Of a stretch of 64,000 bases of DNA, positions 17,344-27,255 are shown piece by piece; the stretch's first letter is position 1, and each line of letters opens with the position of its first letter. A program made the translations under genes and the position numbers. The stretch is from Chryseobacterium gambrini (lineage in GTDB: Bacteria > Bacteroidota > Bacteroidia > Flavobacteriales > Weeksellaceae), in contig NZ_FTOV01000003.1 of the NCBI RefSeq assembly GCF_900156825.1, positions 434,001 through 498,000 on the forward strand, read 5' to 3'. The notes beneath the pieces were generated by a model. It did no database searches and was not told the DNA's origin. It worked only from the letters and a program-made list of their open reading frames with translations.

Positions 17344-20300
17344 ATGCCAAAAATTAGATTAAATAAAGCGGTTAAGGAATTCAATATTTCGATGTCCAGA
17401 TTAGTAGAATTTTTACAGTCAAAGGGCATTGAGGTTGAAAGCAATCCTAACGCTCAATTAGAAGAAGCGGCATATTCTGCATTGGAGGCTGAGTTTGCCA
17501 AGGACGGCGAGCAACGTAAAGCTTCCCATGAGGTGGTGATCACGAAAGTTCCGGAAGAAAAACTGGAAATTGAAGAAAAGAAAACCCCTGAAGTAATAAG
17601 AGCTAAAGCTAACAAATCGGAAACTAAAATTTTAGGTAAAATAGATCTAGAGCCTAAAAAGCCAGAAGCTGAAGAAGTTCCGGCTCCGAAACCGCAACCT
17701 GTGGTGGAAGAGAAAAAAGAAGAAGTTGCGCCTGCTCCTGAAGTAAAAGCAACTCCTGAAAAACAGGAATTTAAAGTTTTGGATAAAATAGATCTTTCCC
17801 AGATCGAATCCAGAAACAGACCTGTGAAAAAAGATAAACCAAAAGCGGAAGAGAAAAAAGAAGAAGAAAAACCTGTGGCTAAACCTGCAGAACCTGTAAA
17901 AGAAACTCCGCAACCTGTTGTTGCTGAAAAACCTGTTGCAAAACCCGTTGAAGAAAAAACGGCTGAACCGGCAAAAGCAGAAGAGGAATCTCAGGAACCA
18001 CAAAAAATTGAAACGGTTTATCAAAAACTTGATGGTCCTAAAATTGTTGGAGAAAAAATCGATTTAACTCAGTTTGCTCCTAAACCTGGAGCGGGAGCTA
18101 AAAAGAAAAGAAAGAGAATTGAGAAACCGGGCGGAGGAAATCACCAGGGTGGAAACAATAATCAACAGGGAGGAAATAATCAAGGACAAGGAAACCGTCC
18201 ACAAGGACAGGGAGGTCAAGGTGGAAACCGTTTTGGAAATAACCAGGGCGCACAAGGAAACCGTCCTCAAGGTCAGGGTGGACAAGGAAACCGCCCTCAA
18301 GGACAAGGAGGTCAAGGTGGAAACCGTTTTGGAAATAACCAAGGCGGACAAGGAAACCGTCCTCAAGGTCAGGGTGGACAAGGTGGAAACAGAGGTGGAT
18401 TCAACAGAGGCGGACAAGGAGGTAACAGACCGGGTCAAAGAACAATGCCTGTTGAGTTAACAGACGAACAAGTTAAAAACCAGATCAAGGAAACCCTTGA
18501 AAAATTAACCAATAAAGGAGGTAAATCTAAATCTGCAAAACACAGAAAAGATAAAAGAAACTTCCGTAGAGAACAGGACGAGCGTCAACAGGAAATTGAT
18601 GCGGCAGACAGAACATTAAAAGTAACTGAATTCATCACGGTTGGTGAATTGGCGAGCTTAATGAATGTGTCTCCTACAGAAGTAATTTCTGCGTGTTTCT
18701 CATTAGGAGTAATGGTTACCATGAACCAAAGGCTGGAAGCAGATACCTTATTATTGGTAGCTGATGAATTTGGTTATAAAATAGAATTCTCTGATGCGGA
18801 TCTTGAAGATTCAGATTCTGAAGATGAAATTGATAACGAAGAAGATCTTCTTCCAAGAGCTCCGATCGTAACGGTAATGGGTCACGTAGACCACGGTAAA
18901 ACTTCATTACTGGATTACATCAGAAAAACCAATGTAATTGCTGGTGAATCAGGAGGGATTACTCAGCACATCGGTGCTTATAACGTGAAACTGGAAAACG
19001 GACAAAGAATTACATTCTTAGATACACCGGGTCACGAAGCCTTTACCGCGATGAGGGCGAGAGGTGCGCAGGTTACCGATATTGCAATTATCGTGATTGC
19101 AGCGGATGATGATGTAATGCCTCAGACAAAAGAAGCGATCTCTCACGCACAGGCTGCAGGAGTTCCAATGATTATCGCAATCAATAAGGTTGATAAACCG
19201 AATGCGAATCCTGATAACATCCGTCAGCAGCTTTCCGGAATGAATATTTTGGTAGAAGAATGGGGTGGAAATGTTCAGGCGCAGGAAATTTCAGCTAAAT
19301 TCGGTAACAATGTCGATGTATTGCTTGAAAAAGTTTTATTACAGGCTGAATTACTTGAATTAAAGGCAAATCCTGATCGTTCAGCAAACGGAGTTGTTAT
19401 TGAAGCTTCTCTGGATAAAGGTAGAGGTTATGTAGCAACCATGTTGGTGCAAACCGGAACTTTAAGAGTTGGTGATTATGTGGTAGCTGGTAAAAACCAC
19501 GGTAAAGTAAAAGCTTTGCTTGACGAAAGAGGTAAAAATCTTTCAGAAGCAGGTCCTTCAATCCCAGCAACTATTTTAGGTCTGGACGGAGCGCCTACAG
19601 CGGGTGATAAATTCCGTGTTTATGCAGATGAAAGTGAGGGTAAAGCGATTGCCAACAAGAGAGAACAACTTCAGAGAGAACTTTCCATCAGAACTAAAAA
19701 ACATACGACGCTTGAAGAATTGGGTAGACGTATTGCTTTAGGAGAATTCAAAGAGTTGAATATTATCCTTAAAGGTGACGTGGATGGTTCGGTAGAAGCG
19801 CTTTCTGATCAGTTACAAAGATTATCAACAGAAGAGATCAGCGTGAAAATCCTTCACTCTGGTGTCGGACAGATCACTGAATCTGATATCAATTTAGCAG
19901 CAGCATCTGATGCTATTATTATCGGATTTAATGTAAGAGCTGGAGCAAATGCTAAAGATCTTGCAGACCGTGAAGAAATTGAAATCAGAACTTATTCTGT
20001 AATCTATAAAGCGATTGATGAGGTAAAAGAAGCAATGGAGGGAATGCTTTCTCCTGAAATTCAGGAGCAGGTTATTGGTAATGTTGAGATTCGTGAAGTA
20101 TTCAAAATTTCTAAAGTGGGAACCATTGCAGGTTGTATGGTTCTTACCGGAAAAGTTACGAGACAGTCTAAAGTGCGTTTGCTTAGAGATGGCATCGTGA
20201 AATTCGATGGTGAACTTGAAAGTTTAAAACGTTTCAAAGACGACGTAAAGGAAGTAACAAAAGGTTACGAATGTGGATTGAACCTGAAAGGATACAACGA

Positions 20301-20364
20301 TATCGAACAGGGCGACATTCTTGAAGTTTATGAAGAGGTTGCGGTGAAGAAGAAGTTGAAGTAA
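17344..20364 (+). CDS. infB: Translation initiation factor IF-2
   Basis: A 1006-residue IF-2. The N-terminal domain ([20 protein letters not shown]) is followed by a long, charged, Pro/Glu/Lys-rich linker (about 70-265) and a Gly/Asn/Gln-rich repeat segment (about 265-372). A second IF2-N domain comes next, then the GTPase with GHVDHGKT at 513-520, DTPGHEAF and NKVD, and domains II-IV. It delivers fMet-tRNA to the 30S subunit. The repetitive linker makes it longer than the E. coli protein (890). The gene is about 80 bp downstream of nusA and is followed by a strong terminator. Confidence 0.97.
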   Translation: MPKIRLNKAVKEFNISMSRLVEFLQSKGIEVESNPNAQLEEAAYSALEAEFAKDGEQRKASHEVVITKVPEEKLEIEEKKTPEVIRAKANKSETKILGKIDLEPKKPEAEEVPAPKPQPVVEEKKEEVAPAPEVKATPEKQEFKVLDKIDLSQIESRNRPVKKDKPKAEEKKEEEKPVAKPAEPVKETPQPVVAEKPVAKPVEEKTAEPAKAEEESQEPQKIETVYQKLDGPKIVGEKIDLTQFAPKPGAGAKKKRKRIEKPGGGNHQGGNNNQQGGNNQGQGNRPQGQGGQGGNRFGNNQGAQGNRPQGQGGQGNRPQGQGGQGGNRFGNNQGGQGNRPQGQGGQGGNRGGFNRGGQGGNRPGQRTMPVELTDEQVKNQIKETLEKLTNKGGKSKSAKHRKDKRNFRREQDERQQEIDAADRTLKVTEFITVGELASLMNVSPTEVISACFSLGVMVTMNQRLEADTLLLVADEFGYKIEFSDADLEDSDSEDEIDNEEDLLPRAPIVTVMGHVDHGKTSLLDYIRKTNVIAGESGGITQHIGAYNVKLENGQRITFLDTPGHEAFTAMRARGAQVTDIAIIVIAADDDVMPQTKEAISHAQAAGVPMIIAINKVDKPNANPDNIRQQLSGMNILVEEWGGNVQAQEISAKFGNNVDVLLEKVLLQAELLELKANPDRSANGVVIEASLDKGRGYVATMLVQTGTLRVGDYVVAGKNHGKVKALLDERGKNLSEAGPSIPATILGLDGAPTAGDKFRVYADESEGKAIANKREQLQRELSIRTKKHTTLEELGRRIALGEFKELNIILKGDVDGSVEALSDQLQRLSTEEISVKILHSGVGQITESDINLAAASDAIIIGFNVRAGANAKDLADREEIEIRTYSVIYKAIDEVKEAMEGMLSPEIQEQVIGNVEIREVFKISKVGTIAGCMVLTGKVTRQSKVRLLRDGIVKFDGELESLKRFKDDVKEVTKGYECGLNLKGYNDIEQGDILEVYEEVAVKKKLK
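18130..18455 (+). repeat. In-gene repeats coding the Gly/Asn/Gln linker of IF-2
   Basis: Imperfect tandem copies of a unit encoding [12 protein letters not shown] and GNRFGNNQ lie within infB. Copies near 18185-18245 and 18295-18360 are nearly identical at DNA level, so length variation by slippage or recombination between strains is likely. Confidence 0.85.
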
Positions 20365-20387
20365 TCATATAATTTATTTAAAAAGAA

Positions 20388-20425
20388 AATAATCCAGTTC
20401 AAATTGAGCTGGATTATTTTTATTT
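20388..20425 (+). terminator. Intrinsic terminator after infB
   Basis: AATAATCCAG (20388-20397) pairs perfectly with CTGGATTATT (20409-20418), followed by a T-rich run. It closes the rimP-nusA-infB operon. Confidence 0.85.
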
Positions 20426-20600
20426 ATAATTAGTCTAAATTATCTAAAGGACAACCTGTTTTTAAATGTTAAAACATTATTTAATAAAAAAATAATTATA
20501 ATAATAAACAAAATATGAATTAAATATTCAAAACAGTTATGCTAAGCATTTTTTTTTAATAAGATTTGTTTAGATTACATAAAATATAAAAAGTTAAAAA

Positions 20601-20632
20601 TTTGTTAATGTTAAAATTTATTAACATATTTG
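20601..20632 (+). promoter_or_regulatory. Promoter of the susC/susD pair
   Basis: TTTG at 20601-20604, a 20-bp spacer and CATATTTG at 20625-20632 (seven of eight consensus positions) lie about 30 bp before the SusC start. The rest of 20426-20600 is very AT-rich with no gene visible. Confidence 0.65.
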
Positions 20633-20662
20633 CTTTTGTTAAAATATTAAAAAACTGTTAAT

Positions 20663-23605
20663 ATGAATGTGAAATTAAAAGTACTAACTATTGGAGCTTT
20701 TTTCTTTTTAGGAGAAATAGCATCGGCTCAGCAAAAGAGAAAGGATACTATATCTACAAAAGAGATAGAAGAAGTAGTAGTAGTTGCTTATGGAAAGCAA
20801 AAAAAAGAAACTGTAATTGGTTCAAATGTGCAAATTGGAAGTGACAATTTCAAAGATAGACCAGTAACGAATGTTGCAAATGCAATAGATGGTGCTGCTC
20901 CAGGAATTCAGGTTTCGGCAGGCTCTGGGCAACCAGGATCATTACCGGCAATTAGAATCAGAGGATTTTCCTCAATAAGCGCAGGTAACAATCCACTATA
21001 TGTAGTTGATGGAGTAATTTATAACGGCTCGGTTTCTGCAATAAATTCATTAGACGTTGAATCTATTAATGTATTAAAAGATGCAGCGTCTACATCTTTA
21101 TATGGATCTTCTGCTGCAAATGGAGTTATATTAATCACTACAAAGAAGGGAAGAAAGGGAAGAGATATAGTTAACTTTTCTTTACAGACTGGTATTTCTC
21201 AAAGAGGAGTTCCTGAGTATGATAGAGTTGGGATTGCAGATTATTATCTACTAAATTGGGAAGCTCTTAGAAATGGACGTTTAACTACTGGGGCTAGTGC
21301 TACAACTGCTTTAGCGAATACTTGGGCGAGTGACAATTTAATTGCAAATCTTGGTGTAAATGTTTATAAAAATGTTGCAAACAATGCAGTAGTTGTAAAT
21401 GGTGTTGTAACTGGTGATCAAACTCTTAAATATAATGATTTTGACTGGTCTAAACCGTTATTCAAAACAGGACTTAGACAAAGTTATGATTTAAGTTACG
21501 CAGGGGGAGGTGAAAAAACTACATATTTTGCTTCTTTAGGATACTTAAATGATCAAGGATATTTGGTTAAATCTGGACTTGAAAGATTTACAGCAAGATT
21601 AAATGTTGAATCACAACTTAAACCTTGGGTAAAAGTTGGAATTAATTTAGCTGCTACTAATACAAAAACTGAAAATAGTTACAATGGAGCTGATAATAAT
21701 TCAGCAATTATTAATCCATATCGTTTTTCTAGGTCAATTGGACCTATCTATAGCCCTTATTCTCATAATGCAGATGGGAGTAATATTTTTGATTCCAATG
21801 GTGACAAAGTATATGAATGGCTAGGAGCAAGAGGAGCTAATGCAAGTCCAGGAAGAAATGCTATATATGAAAGAATTTTAAATAGTGATATTACAAGGGC
21901 TAATAATATCACGTCCAGAGTTTTTGCCGATTTTAAATTGTTAAAAGATCTTAAATTATCTATCATTGGAGGTTATGATCTTAGAAATGCTTACAATAGA
22001 GAATACCAAAATAATATTTTAGGAGATGCAGCTCCCGCTGGTGCAGCTTCAAGAACAAGCGAGAATACATACTCTGTGAATTTCATTCAATTGTTGAATT
22101 ATACTAAAAAGTTTGGTTCTCACAATATTGATGTATTATTAGGCCATGAGAATAATAAATATACTTTTGAGTCTTTCTATGGCTATAAACAAGGACAAGT
22201 TGGAGCTAATAATGATGATTTAGTAAATTTCATTACTCCTACTTCATTAACTTCATATACGGATACTTACAATAAAGAAGCTTTTTTTGCTAGAGCTAAT
22301 TATGACTTTAATGAAAAATATCTTTTATCAGGATCTATTAGAAGAGATGCTTCATCAAGGTTTGCACCAGATAAAAGATGGAATACTTTTTGGTCAGCAG
22401 GAGCTGGTTGGAGAGTAAACAAAGAGTCTTTTATGGATAATCTTAAATTTATTGATGAATTTAAATTAAGATCTTCATATGGAGAAGTTGGAAATGATCA
22501 AGGAATTGGGTTCTATGCATACCAGACTTTATTTGAATATAATAATAACGCAGGTTTACCAGGAGTCGTCTTTGGAACACAAGCGGATCCAAATATCACT
22601 TGGGAAAGTAATAATCAATTTGATGTAGGTTTAGATTTTGCCTTTTTAAATAGAAGAATAAAAGGATCTGTAGAATGGTATAAGCGAGAAACTGATGGAT
22701 TGTTATTTAATGTTCCTGTTCCAATGAGTGCGGGTGTTCCAAGTAATAATGTTTTTAGAAACGTTGGAGCGATGTATAATAAAGGGATTGAAGCTTCCCT
22801 TACTGTAGGGATTATAAATGGTGAAAAAGGAGGATGGGATATTACAATTAATGCTTCGACTCTGAAAAATCAGATTTCAAAAATGCCAAATGGTCAACCA
22901 GAAATTATATCAGGTTCAAAAAAATTAACAGAAGGAAGATCCATCTATGATTATTGGTTAAGACAGTGGTATGGAGTAGATCCATCTAATGGTGATGGAT
23001 TATTCTTATTAGACCCAACTTTGGCTTCTGCTCCAATTGCAGGTCAGGATAAACAAATAGACGGGGTATGGGTTACCAACAGGGCAGCTAGAGCAAAATA
23101 TGATTTTGCTGATTCTGCTATTCCTGACGTTTTTGGAAGTATAAATAATGAATTTAGATATAAAAACTTTACTTTAACTGCATTAGTTACTTATCAGATA
23201 GGAGGCAAGATCAACGATTCTAATTATGCCTTACTTATGACTGGATATCCACAAGGTAGAGCTTTACATGCTGATGCTCTTAATCGTTGGCAAAATCCAG
23301 GTGATGTTACTGATGTTCCAAGATTTGATAGTTCTTTATCTGCACAATATGATGTAGCTTCTACTAGATGGTTAGTTGATGCTTCATTTATTAATCTTAG
23401 AAATGTTACATTAGGATATAAGTTTGGTGAAGATGTTACTAAAACACTAGGTTTTAGTAGATTAGATATGTTTATAAGTGGTGAAAACTTGTATATTAAA
23501 ACTAAGAGAAAGGGATTAGAGCCGCAAGAAAACTTCTCAGGAGAGACTACAAACAGATTTACTCCTGCTAGGATATTCAGTTTTGGTGTAAACGCATCTT
23601 TCTAA
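20663..23605 (+). CDS. SusC/RagA-family TonB-linked outer-membrane transporter
   Basis: A 980-residue outer-membrane receptor. A signal peptide ends near ASAQQ (residues 19-23), then EIEEVVVVAYGKQKKETV opens the TonB-box/plug region. IRIRGFSSISAGNNPLYVVDGVIYNG and SINVLKDAASTSLYGSSAANGVILITTKKG are the SusC plug signatures. A 22-stranded barrel should follow, ending RIFSFGVNASF. The carboxypeptidase-like N-terminal domain found in many SusC proteins is absent, which is a common shorter architecture. It imports a TonB-energised ligand, glycan or peptide, captured by the SusD partner. Codon use is far more AT-rich than in infB upstream or the porin downstream. The ligand is unknown. Confidence 0.93.
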   Translation: MNVKLKVLTIGAFFFLGEIASAQQKRKDTISTKEIEEVVVVAYGKQKKETVIGSNVQIGSDNFKDRPVTNVANAIDGAAPGIQVSAGSGQPGSLPAIRIRGFSSISAGNNPLYVVDGVIYNGSVSAINSLDVESINVLKDAASTSLYGSSAANGVILITTKKGRKGRDIVNFSLQTGISQRGVPEYDRVGIADYYLLNWEALRNGRLTTGASATTALANTWASDNLIANLGVNVYKNVANNAVVVNGVVTGDQTLKYNDFDWSKPLFKTGLRQSYDLSYAGGGEKTTYFASLGYLNDQGYLVKSGLERFTARLNVESQLKPWVKVGINLAATNTKTENSYNGADNNSAIINPYRFSRSIGPIYSPYSHNADGSNIFDSNGDKVYEWLGARGANASPGRNAIYERILNSDITRANNITSRVFADFKLLKDLKLSIIGGYDLRNAYNREYQNNILGDAAPAGAASRTSENTYSVNFIQLLNYTKKFGSHNIDVLLGHENNKYTFESFYGYKQGQVGANNDDLVNFITPTSLTSYTDTYNKEAFFARANYDFNEKYLLSGSIRRDASSRFAPDKRWNTFWSAGAGWRVNKESFMDNLKFIDEFKLRSSYGEVGNDQGIGFYAYQTLFEYNNNAGLPGVVFGTQADPNITWESNNQFDVGLDFAFLNRRIKGSVEWYKRETDGLLFNVPVPMSAGVPSNNVFRNVGAMYNKGIEASLTVGIINGEKGGWDITINASTLKNQISKMPNGQPEIISGSKKLTEGRSIYDYWLRQWYGVDPSNGDGLFLLDPTLASAPIAGQDKQIDGVWVTNRAARAKYDFADSAIPDVFGSINNEFRYKNFTLTALVTYQIGGKINDSNYALLMTGYPQGRALHADALNRWQNPGDVTDVPRFDSSLSAQYDVASTRWLVDASFINLRNVTLGYKFGEDVTKTLGFSRLDMFISGENLYIKTKRKGLEPQENFSGETTNRFTPARIFSFGVNASF

Positions 23606-23683
23606 AATAAAATATAAATGATCACTTTATTATCCAAAATTTGTGATTCATTTTAAATTGAAACTTAAATAAAATTAAAAAAG

Positions 23684-25225
23684 ATGAAACAGATATTTAA
23701 AAAAATTAAATTCAAATATGCAGCATTGCTTTTGTTATTTGTTGCCGTTAGTTGTCAGTCTGATTATTTAGAAACAACGCCTACTGATCGATTGGGTTAT
23801 TCAGATGTTGTTGAAAAACCACAAGGACTTATGAATATTATCAATGGTATTCACCGAGATATGTACGTTAGAACTCCATATGGGCAGGGCTATAATGGGC
23901 AAACAGGAGCTATTGTTATGTTTGATTCTATGGCAGATGATTTAGTGCATACTGGAACTGGTGCAAACTGGCATATTGCAGATCTTAGATGGCTTTCGGC
24001 AGATATAGACACAAGTACTGGGACAAACTATCCTTGGAGATTTTACTATAAAATAATAGGAAATGCAAACATAGTAATAGATAATGCTCCTAAGGTTTTC
24101 ATTGAGCCTTCTAATCAGGTTGTTGAAACTGCTCTTAGAGATAAAGCATTGGGTGAGGCTTATGCATACAGAGCTTGGGCATTTTTTCAGTTAGTTCAAA
24201 TTTACTCTAAAAGATATGATAAGACTTTAGCTAATAATGATGCTGATGGAGGTGTAATTCTTCGACTTACAAACTCTCTTGATCCGATGAAACGAAGCAC
24301 TGTAAAAGAAACGTATGATCAAATTCACTTGGATTTGGATAAGGCAATTGTTTTATTAGCAGGTAAGACAAGAGATCATAAATCTCAATTCAATGTAAGC
24401 ATAGCTAAAGGGATAAAAGCAAGAGTTTATTTAACTCAGCAAGAATGGGCTTTAGCAGCACAATTGGCGAATGAAGCTAGAGGTACTCTTCCTTTGATGA
24501 CAAATGCAGAGTATGTTTTAGGATTTAATAAGATTTCTAATAATGAGTGGATGTGGGCAAGCGAAATACTACCAGATAATACAGATTATTTTGGGAATTT
24601 TGGAGCTTATATGTCTAGAAACTACAATTCAACTACAATCAGAACTGCACCAAAAGCGATTTATAGACCATTGTATGATGCATTTCCGTCTACAGATATC
24701 AGAAAGGCAAATTTTGATCCTACTGGAAATCATACAAGTTTAGGATTGCCTTCCAACTATACAAAAAGACCATACACTTCTCAAAAGTTTTTATCAGTTT
24801 CAGTATCTGATAGTAGATGTGATGTTCCTTATATGAGAGTGGCTGAAATGATACTTATTGAGGCTGAAGCATTAGCAAGAAACGGACAGGAAGCAGCATC
24901 CAAAACAGTATTTGAAATTTTGGCAAAAAATAGAAATCCTAGTTACACTTCTACAAATACAGGAGCAGCATATATTACTGAAATTATGAATAGTAGAAGA
25001 TTAGAATTATGGGGAGAAGGATTCAGATGGTTTGACTTAAAAAGATTAAACCTTCCTGTAGAAAGAAATAGAATGAATGGCGTAACGGTTCCTACAGCTA
25101 ATGTTAATCATGTCGCTTCTGTAATTAATAGTACTTATATTATTGCAAATACAGATCCTAGATGGCAGTTTAAGATACCAAGACAAGAGATAGACTCAAA
25201 CCCATTGTGTAAACAGAATCAATAA
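23684..25225 (+). CDS. SusD/RagB-family outer-membrane lipoprotein
   Basis: A 513-residue lipoprotein with a lipobox ending at Cys24 (LLLFVAVSCQSDYLET). The TPR-like helical core shows the family markers EAYAYRAWAFFQLVQIY, VPYMRVAEMILIEAEALARNG and EIMNSRRLELWGEGFRWFDLKRLN. The C-terminus has WQFKIPRQEIDSNP, as in most SusD proteins. It caps the SusC barrel on the cell surface and binds the substrate. It sits 78 bp after susC with no promoter or terminator between, so the two are co-transcribed. It shares the low-GC codon use of its partner. Confidence 0.93.
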   Translation: MKQIFKKIKFKYAALLLLFVAVSCQSDYLETTPTDRLGYSDVVEKPQGLMNIINGIHRDMYVRTPYGQGYNGQTGAIVMFDSMADDLVHTGTGANWHIADLRWLSADIDTSTGTNYPWRFYYKIIGNANIVIDNAPKVFIEPSNQVVETALRDKALGEAYAYRAWAFFQLVQIYSKRYDKTLANNDADGGVILRLTNSLDPMKRSTVKETYDQIHLDLDKAIVLLAGKTRDHKSQFNVSIAKGIKARVYLTQQEWALAAQLANEARGTLPLMTNAEYVLGFNKISNNEWMWASEILPDNTDYFGNFGAYMSRNYNSTTIRTAPKAIYRPLYDAFPSTDIRKANFDPTGNHTSLGLPSNYTKRPYTSQKFLSVSVSDSRCDVPYMRVAEMILIEAEALARNGQEAASKTVFEILAKNRNPSYTSTNTGAAYITEIMNSRRLELWGEGFRWFDLKRLNLPVERNRMNGVTVPTANVNHVASVINSTYIIANTDPRWQFKIPRQEIDSNPLCKQNQ

Positions 25226-25240
25226 TTAAATACATTATCA

Positions 25241-25267
25241 AACCCCGCAATTCAAGCGGGGTTTTTT
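25241..25267 (+). terminator. Intrinsic terminator after susD
   Basis: AACCCCGC (25241-25248) pairs with GCGGGGTT (25256-25263) around a 7-nt loop, followed by a run of Ts. It is a strong GC-rich hairpin. Confidence 0.9.
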
Positions 25268-25283
25268 ATTCCCTATTATTTCT

Positions 25284-25291
25284 TATTTTTG
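25284..25291 (+). promoter_or_regulatory. Promoter -7 element for the porin-bshC unit
   Basis: TATTTTTG matches TAnnTTTG and lies about 18 bp before the porin ATG. No good -33 element is visible because the susD terminator occupies that position. Confidence 0.5.
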
Positions 25292-25308
25292 CTTTACAAT
25301 AAAAATAA

Positions 25309-27243
25309 ATGAAATACCTATTTTCCATCATATTTTTCCTGAGTGTAGCAGCTCAAGCCCAGGTCGTCAACAAAACAGACTTCAATAAACTTCCCAAAGA
25401 TAAAGACACGCTCGTTATCGATTCCGGGAAAAAAGACTCTTTAAAAATATTTAAACCGACTATTAATGATTATCTCTATCAGAAGCAGTTTTCTGAAAAG
25501 AAAGTCTTTGATACGGTAATGACTTTCGATAAAACGTATATTTTTTCTCAGTATAACAATAAAGATAACTTTGGAAGAGCACAGGTCGCAAACATAGGTG
25601 CAGGATTTAATCCGCTTACGTACGAAGTGAATGCCGAACAAAATTTAGCACTATTACCAACCAACAAATCATATTGGATTTTAGGCGTTAATGATATCAA
25701 TTACTATGACGTAAAAACGCCGACCGCAACCTTCATTTATCATAATGCAATGAAAAATGGAGCCGCTTTAAGATCTTCTTACACGCAGAACATTGGAAAA
25801 AGATTTAATTTTTCTCTGGAATACAGCGGATTGCGTTCTCAGGGAATGTACAGAAATTCATTGGCATCCAATAACAATACTTTGTTTACAGGACATTATG
25901 TCTCAAAAAGCGGAAATTATGAATTGTTTGCACACTATCTTCATCAGAATGTGAACAATCAGGAAAATGGAGGAATTGCAGTAGACAGTTTATTTCAAAA
26001 CGGAGACAGCAATTCAAGAAACAGACAGAATATGCAGGTAAATCTTACATCTTCAAGCTCACAGTATTCCTACAGAAGATATTATTTAACCCATCAGTTT
26101 GCTCCGTTTAAATCAGAAAAAATTCCTTTTAAAATAAGACATACCATTTCTCATCAGGGAAACAAATATTACTATGCCCAAAGTGCCGCTGAAACTTACT
26201 GGTACGATGCTCCGGATGAACTGGTGACAGGAGCTCCGCTTACTTCAAAAAAATATTCAGACAACTTCAGCAATACGGTAAGTCTGGTTTGGGACAATGA
26301 GAAATTTAAACTTGATGCCGGTCTTCGTTACCAGATGCTGAAATTTGGCTCCAATGAAATTACCCTTCCGATTTTAGTGATTCCTACGGAAATTAAAGAA
26401 AGCAGAATCGGAGCAGTAGGAAATTTGCAGATTAAACTGTTTGATAAAATCCAGTTAAATTCATTTTTGGAATTTTCTAACGGAAGCCAGTTCGGAACCT
26501 ATTTAAAAACAACCAATAATCTGAAATTTGAGCCGGTAAAAGATTACTTTGTGAATGCAAAAGTAAACTTTCAAAGCGCTTATCCGTCCTTCAATTATTT
26601 GTTGAATACTTCTGTGTATAATAATTACAACTATTATTTTCAGAATGCCCAGAACCAGACCATCTCAGAAATCGGAGGAAGTGTTGGCTTAAAGTGGTTT
26701 AAAACAGAATTGTTCGCGAACTATTTCAGAATAGATAATTATACCTATTTTGATGCAATTGCAATGCCTCAGCAAAGCGGAAGTCCCGTTAATATTTCGC
26801 AGATCGGAGGTGACGCTACTTTTAGCTACGGTAAATTTCATTTAAATACAAGATTACATTTTCAGAATGTTTTAACCAATAAAGATTTGCTTCCGTTACC
26901 AAGTTTTATAGGTCGTGCCAATTTCTTCTTCCAGTCCAAAGCCTTTAAAAATGCGGCGGAAATTCAGACCGGAATTAAAGTGTATTATTTTTCGAAATTT
27001 GCATCTCGGGAATTTTTTCCTATTCTTAACGAATATATTTTGCCGGGTTCCAATTCATTTTCTATCGGAGGACAGCCGATTGCCGATGTTTACTTCAATC
27101 TGAAAGTTAAAAAAATGTTCTTTTTTATTGAAGGACAACAGGTCGGAACTTTCCTTTCTAACAACAAAGCATATGCATTTCCAAGTTATCCGGTCTACGA
27201 TTTTAGGCTGAATCTGGGAATCGTATGGTATTTGTTCAACTAA
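25309..27243 (+). CDS. Putative outer-membrane porin (Bacteroidota-specific family)
   Basis: A 644-residue exported protein with signal peptide MKYLFSIIFFLSVAAQAQ. After a short charged region (residues 25-70) it consists of alternating hydrophobic/polar strands rich in Tyr, Phe and Asn. The segments FNPLTYEVNAEQNLALLP and TPTATFIYHNAMKNGAALRSSYTQNIGKRFNFSLEYSGLRSQGMYRN are typical of the Flavobacteriia 'putative porin' family. The C-terminus (YPVYDFRLNLGIVWYLFN) ends in an aromatic residue as expected for a barrel. It is presumed to be a passive or selective outer-membrane channel; the substrate is unknown. bshC starts 12 bp downstream. Confidence 0.8.
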   Translation: MKYLFSIIFFLSVAAQAQVVNKTDFNKLPKDKDTLVIDSGKKDSLKIFKPTINDYLYQKQFSEKKVFDTVMTFDKTYIFSQYNNKDNFGRAQVANIGAGFNPLTYEVNAEQNLALLPTNKSYWILGVNDINYYDVKTPTATFIYHNAMKNGAALRSSYTQNIGKRFNFSLEYSGLRSQGMYRNSLASNNNTLFTGHYVSKSGNYELFAHYLHQNVNNQENGGIAVDSLFQNGDSNSRNRQNMQVNLTSSSSQYSYRRYYLTHQFAPFKSEKIPFKIRHTISHQGNKYYYAQSAAETYWYDAPDELVTGAPLTSKKYSDNFSNTVSLVWDNEKFKLDAGLRYQMLKFGSNEITLPILVIPTEIKESRIGAVGNLQIKLFDKIQLNSFLEFSNGSQFGTYLKTTNNLKFEPVKDYFVNAKVNFQSAYPSFNYLLNTSVYNNYNYYFQNAQNQTISEIGGSVGLKWFKTELFANYFRIDNYTYFDAIAMPQQSGSPVNISQIGGDATFSYGKFHLNTRLHFQNVLTNKDLLPLPSFIGRANFFFQSKAFKNAAEIQTGIKVYYFSKFASREFFPILNEYILPGSNSFSIGGQPIADVYFNLKVKKMFFFIEGQQVGTFLSNNKAYAFPSYPVYDFRLNLGIVWYLFN

Positions 27244-27255
27244 AATATAGACAAG

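Noticed and set aside
18074..18460. A 128-codon open frame within infB in another phase
   Set aside because: It is a shadow caused by the Gly/Asn/Gln-coding repeats, which lack stops in two frames. infB has full-length family support.
20663..23605. SusC gene truncated at the 5' end
   Set aside because: Signal peptide, plug and barrel end are all present; the missing carboxypeptidase-like domain is a known alternative architecture.
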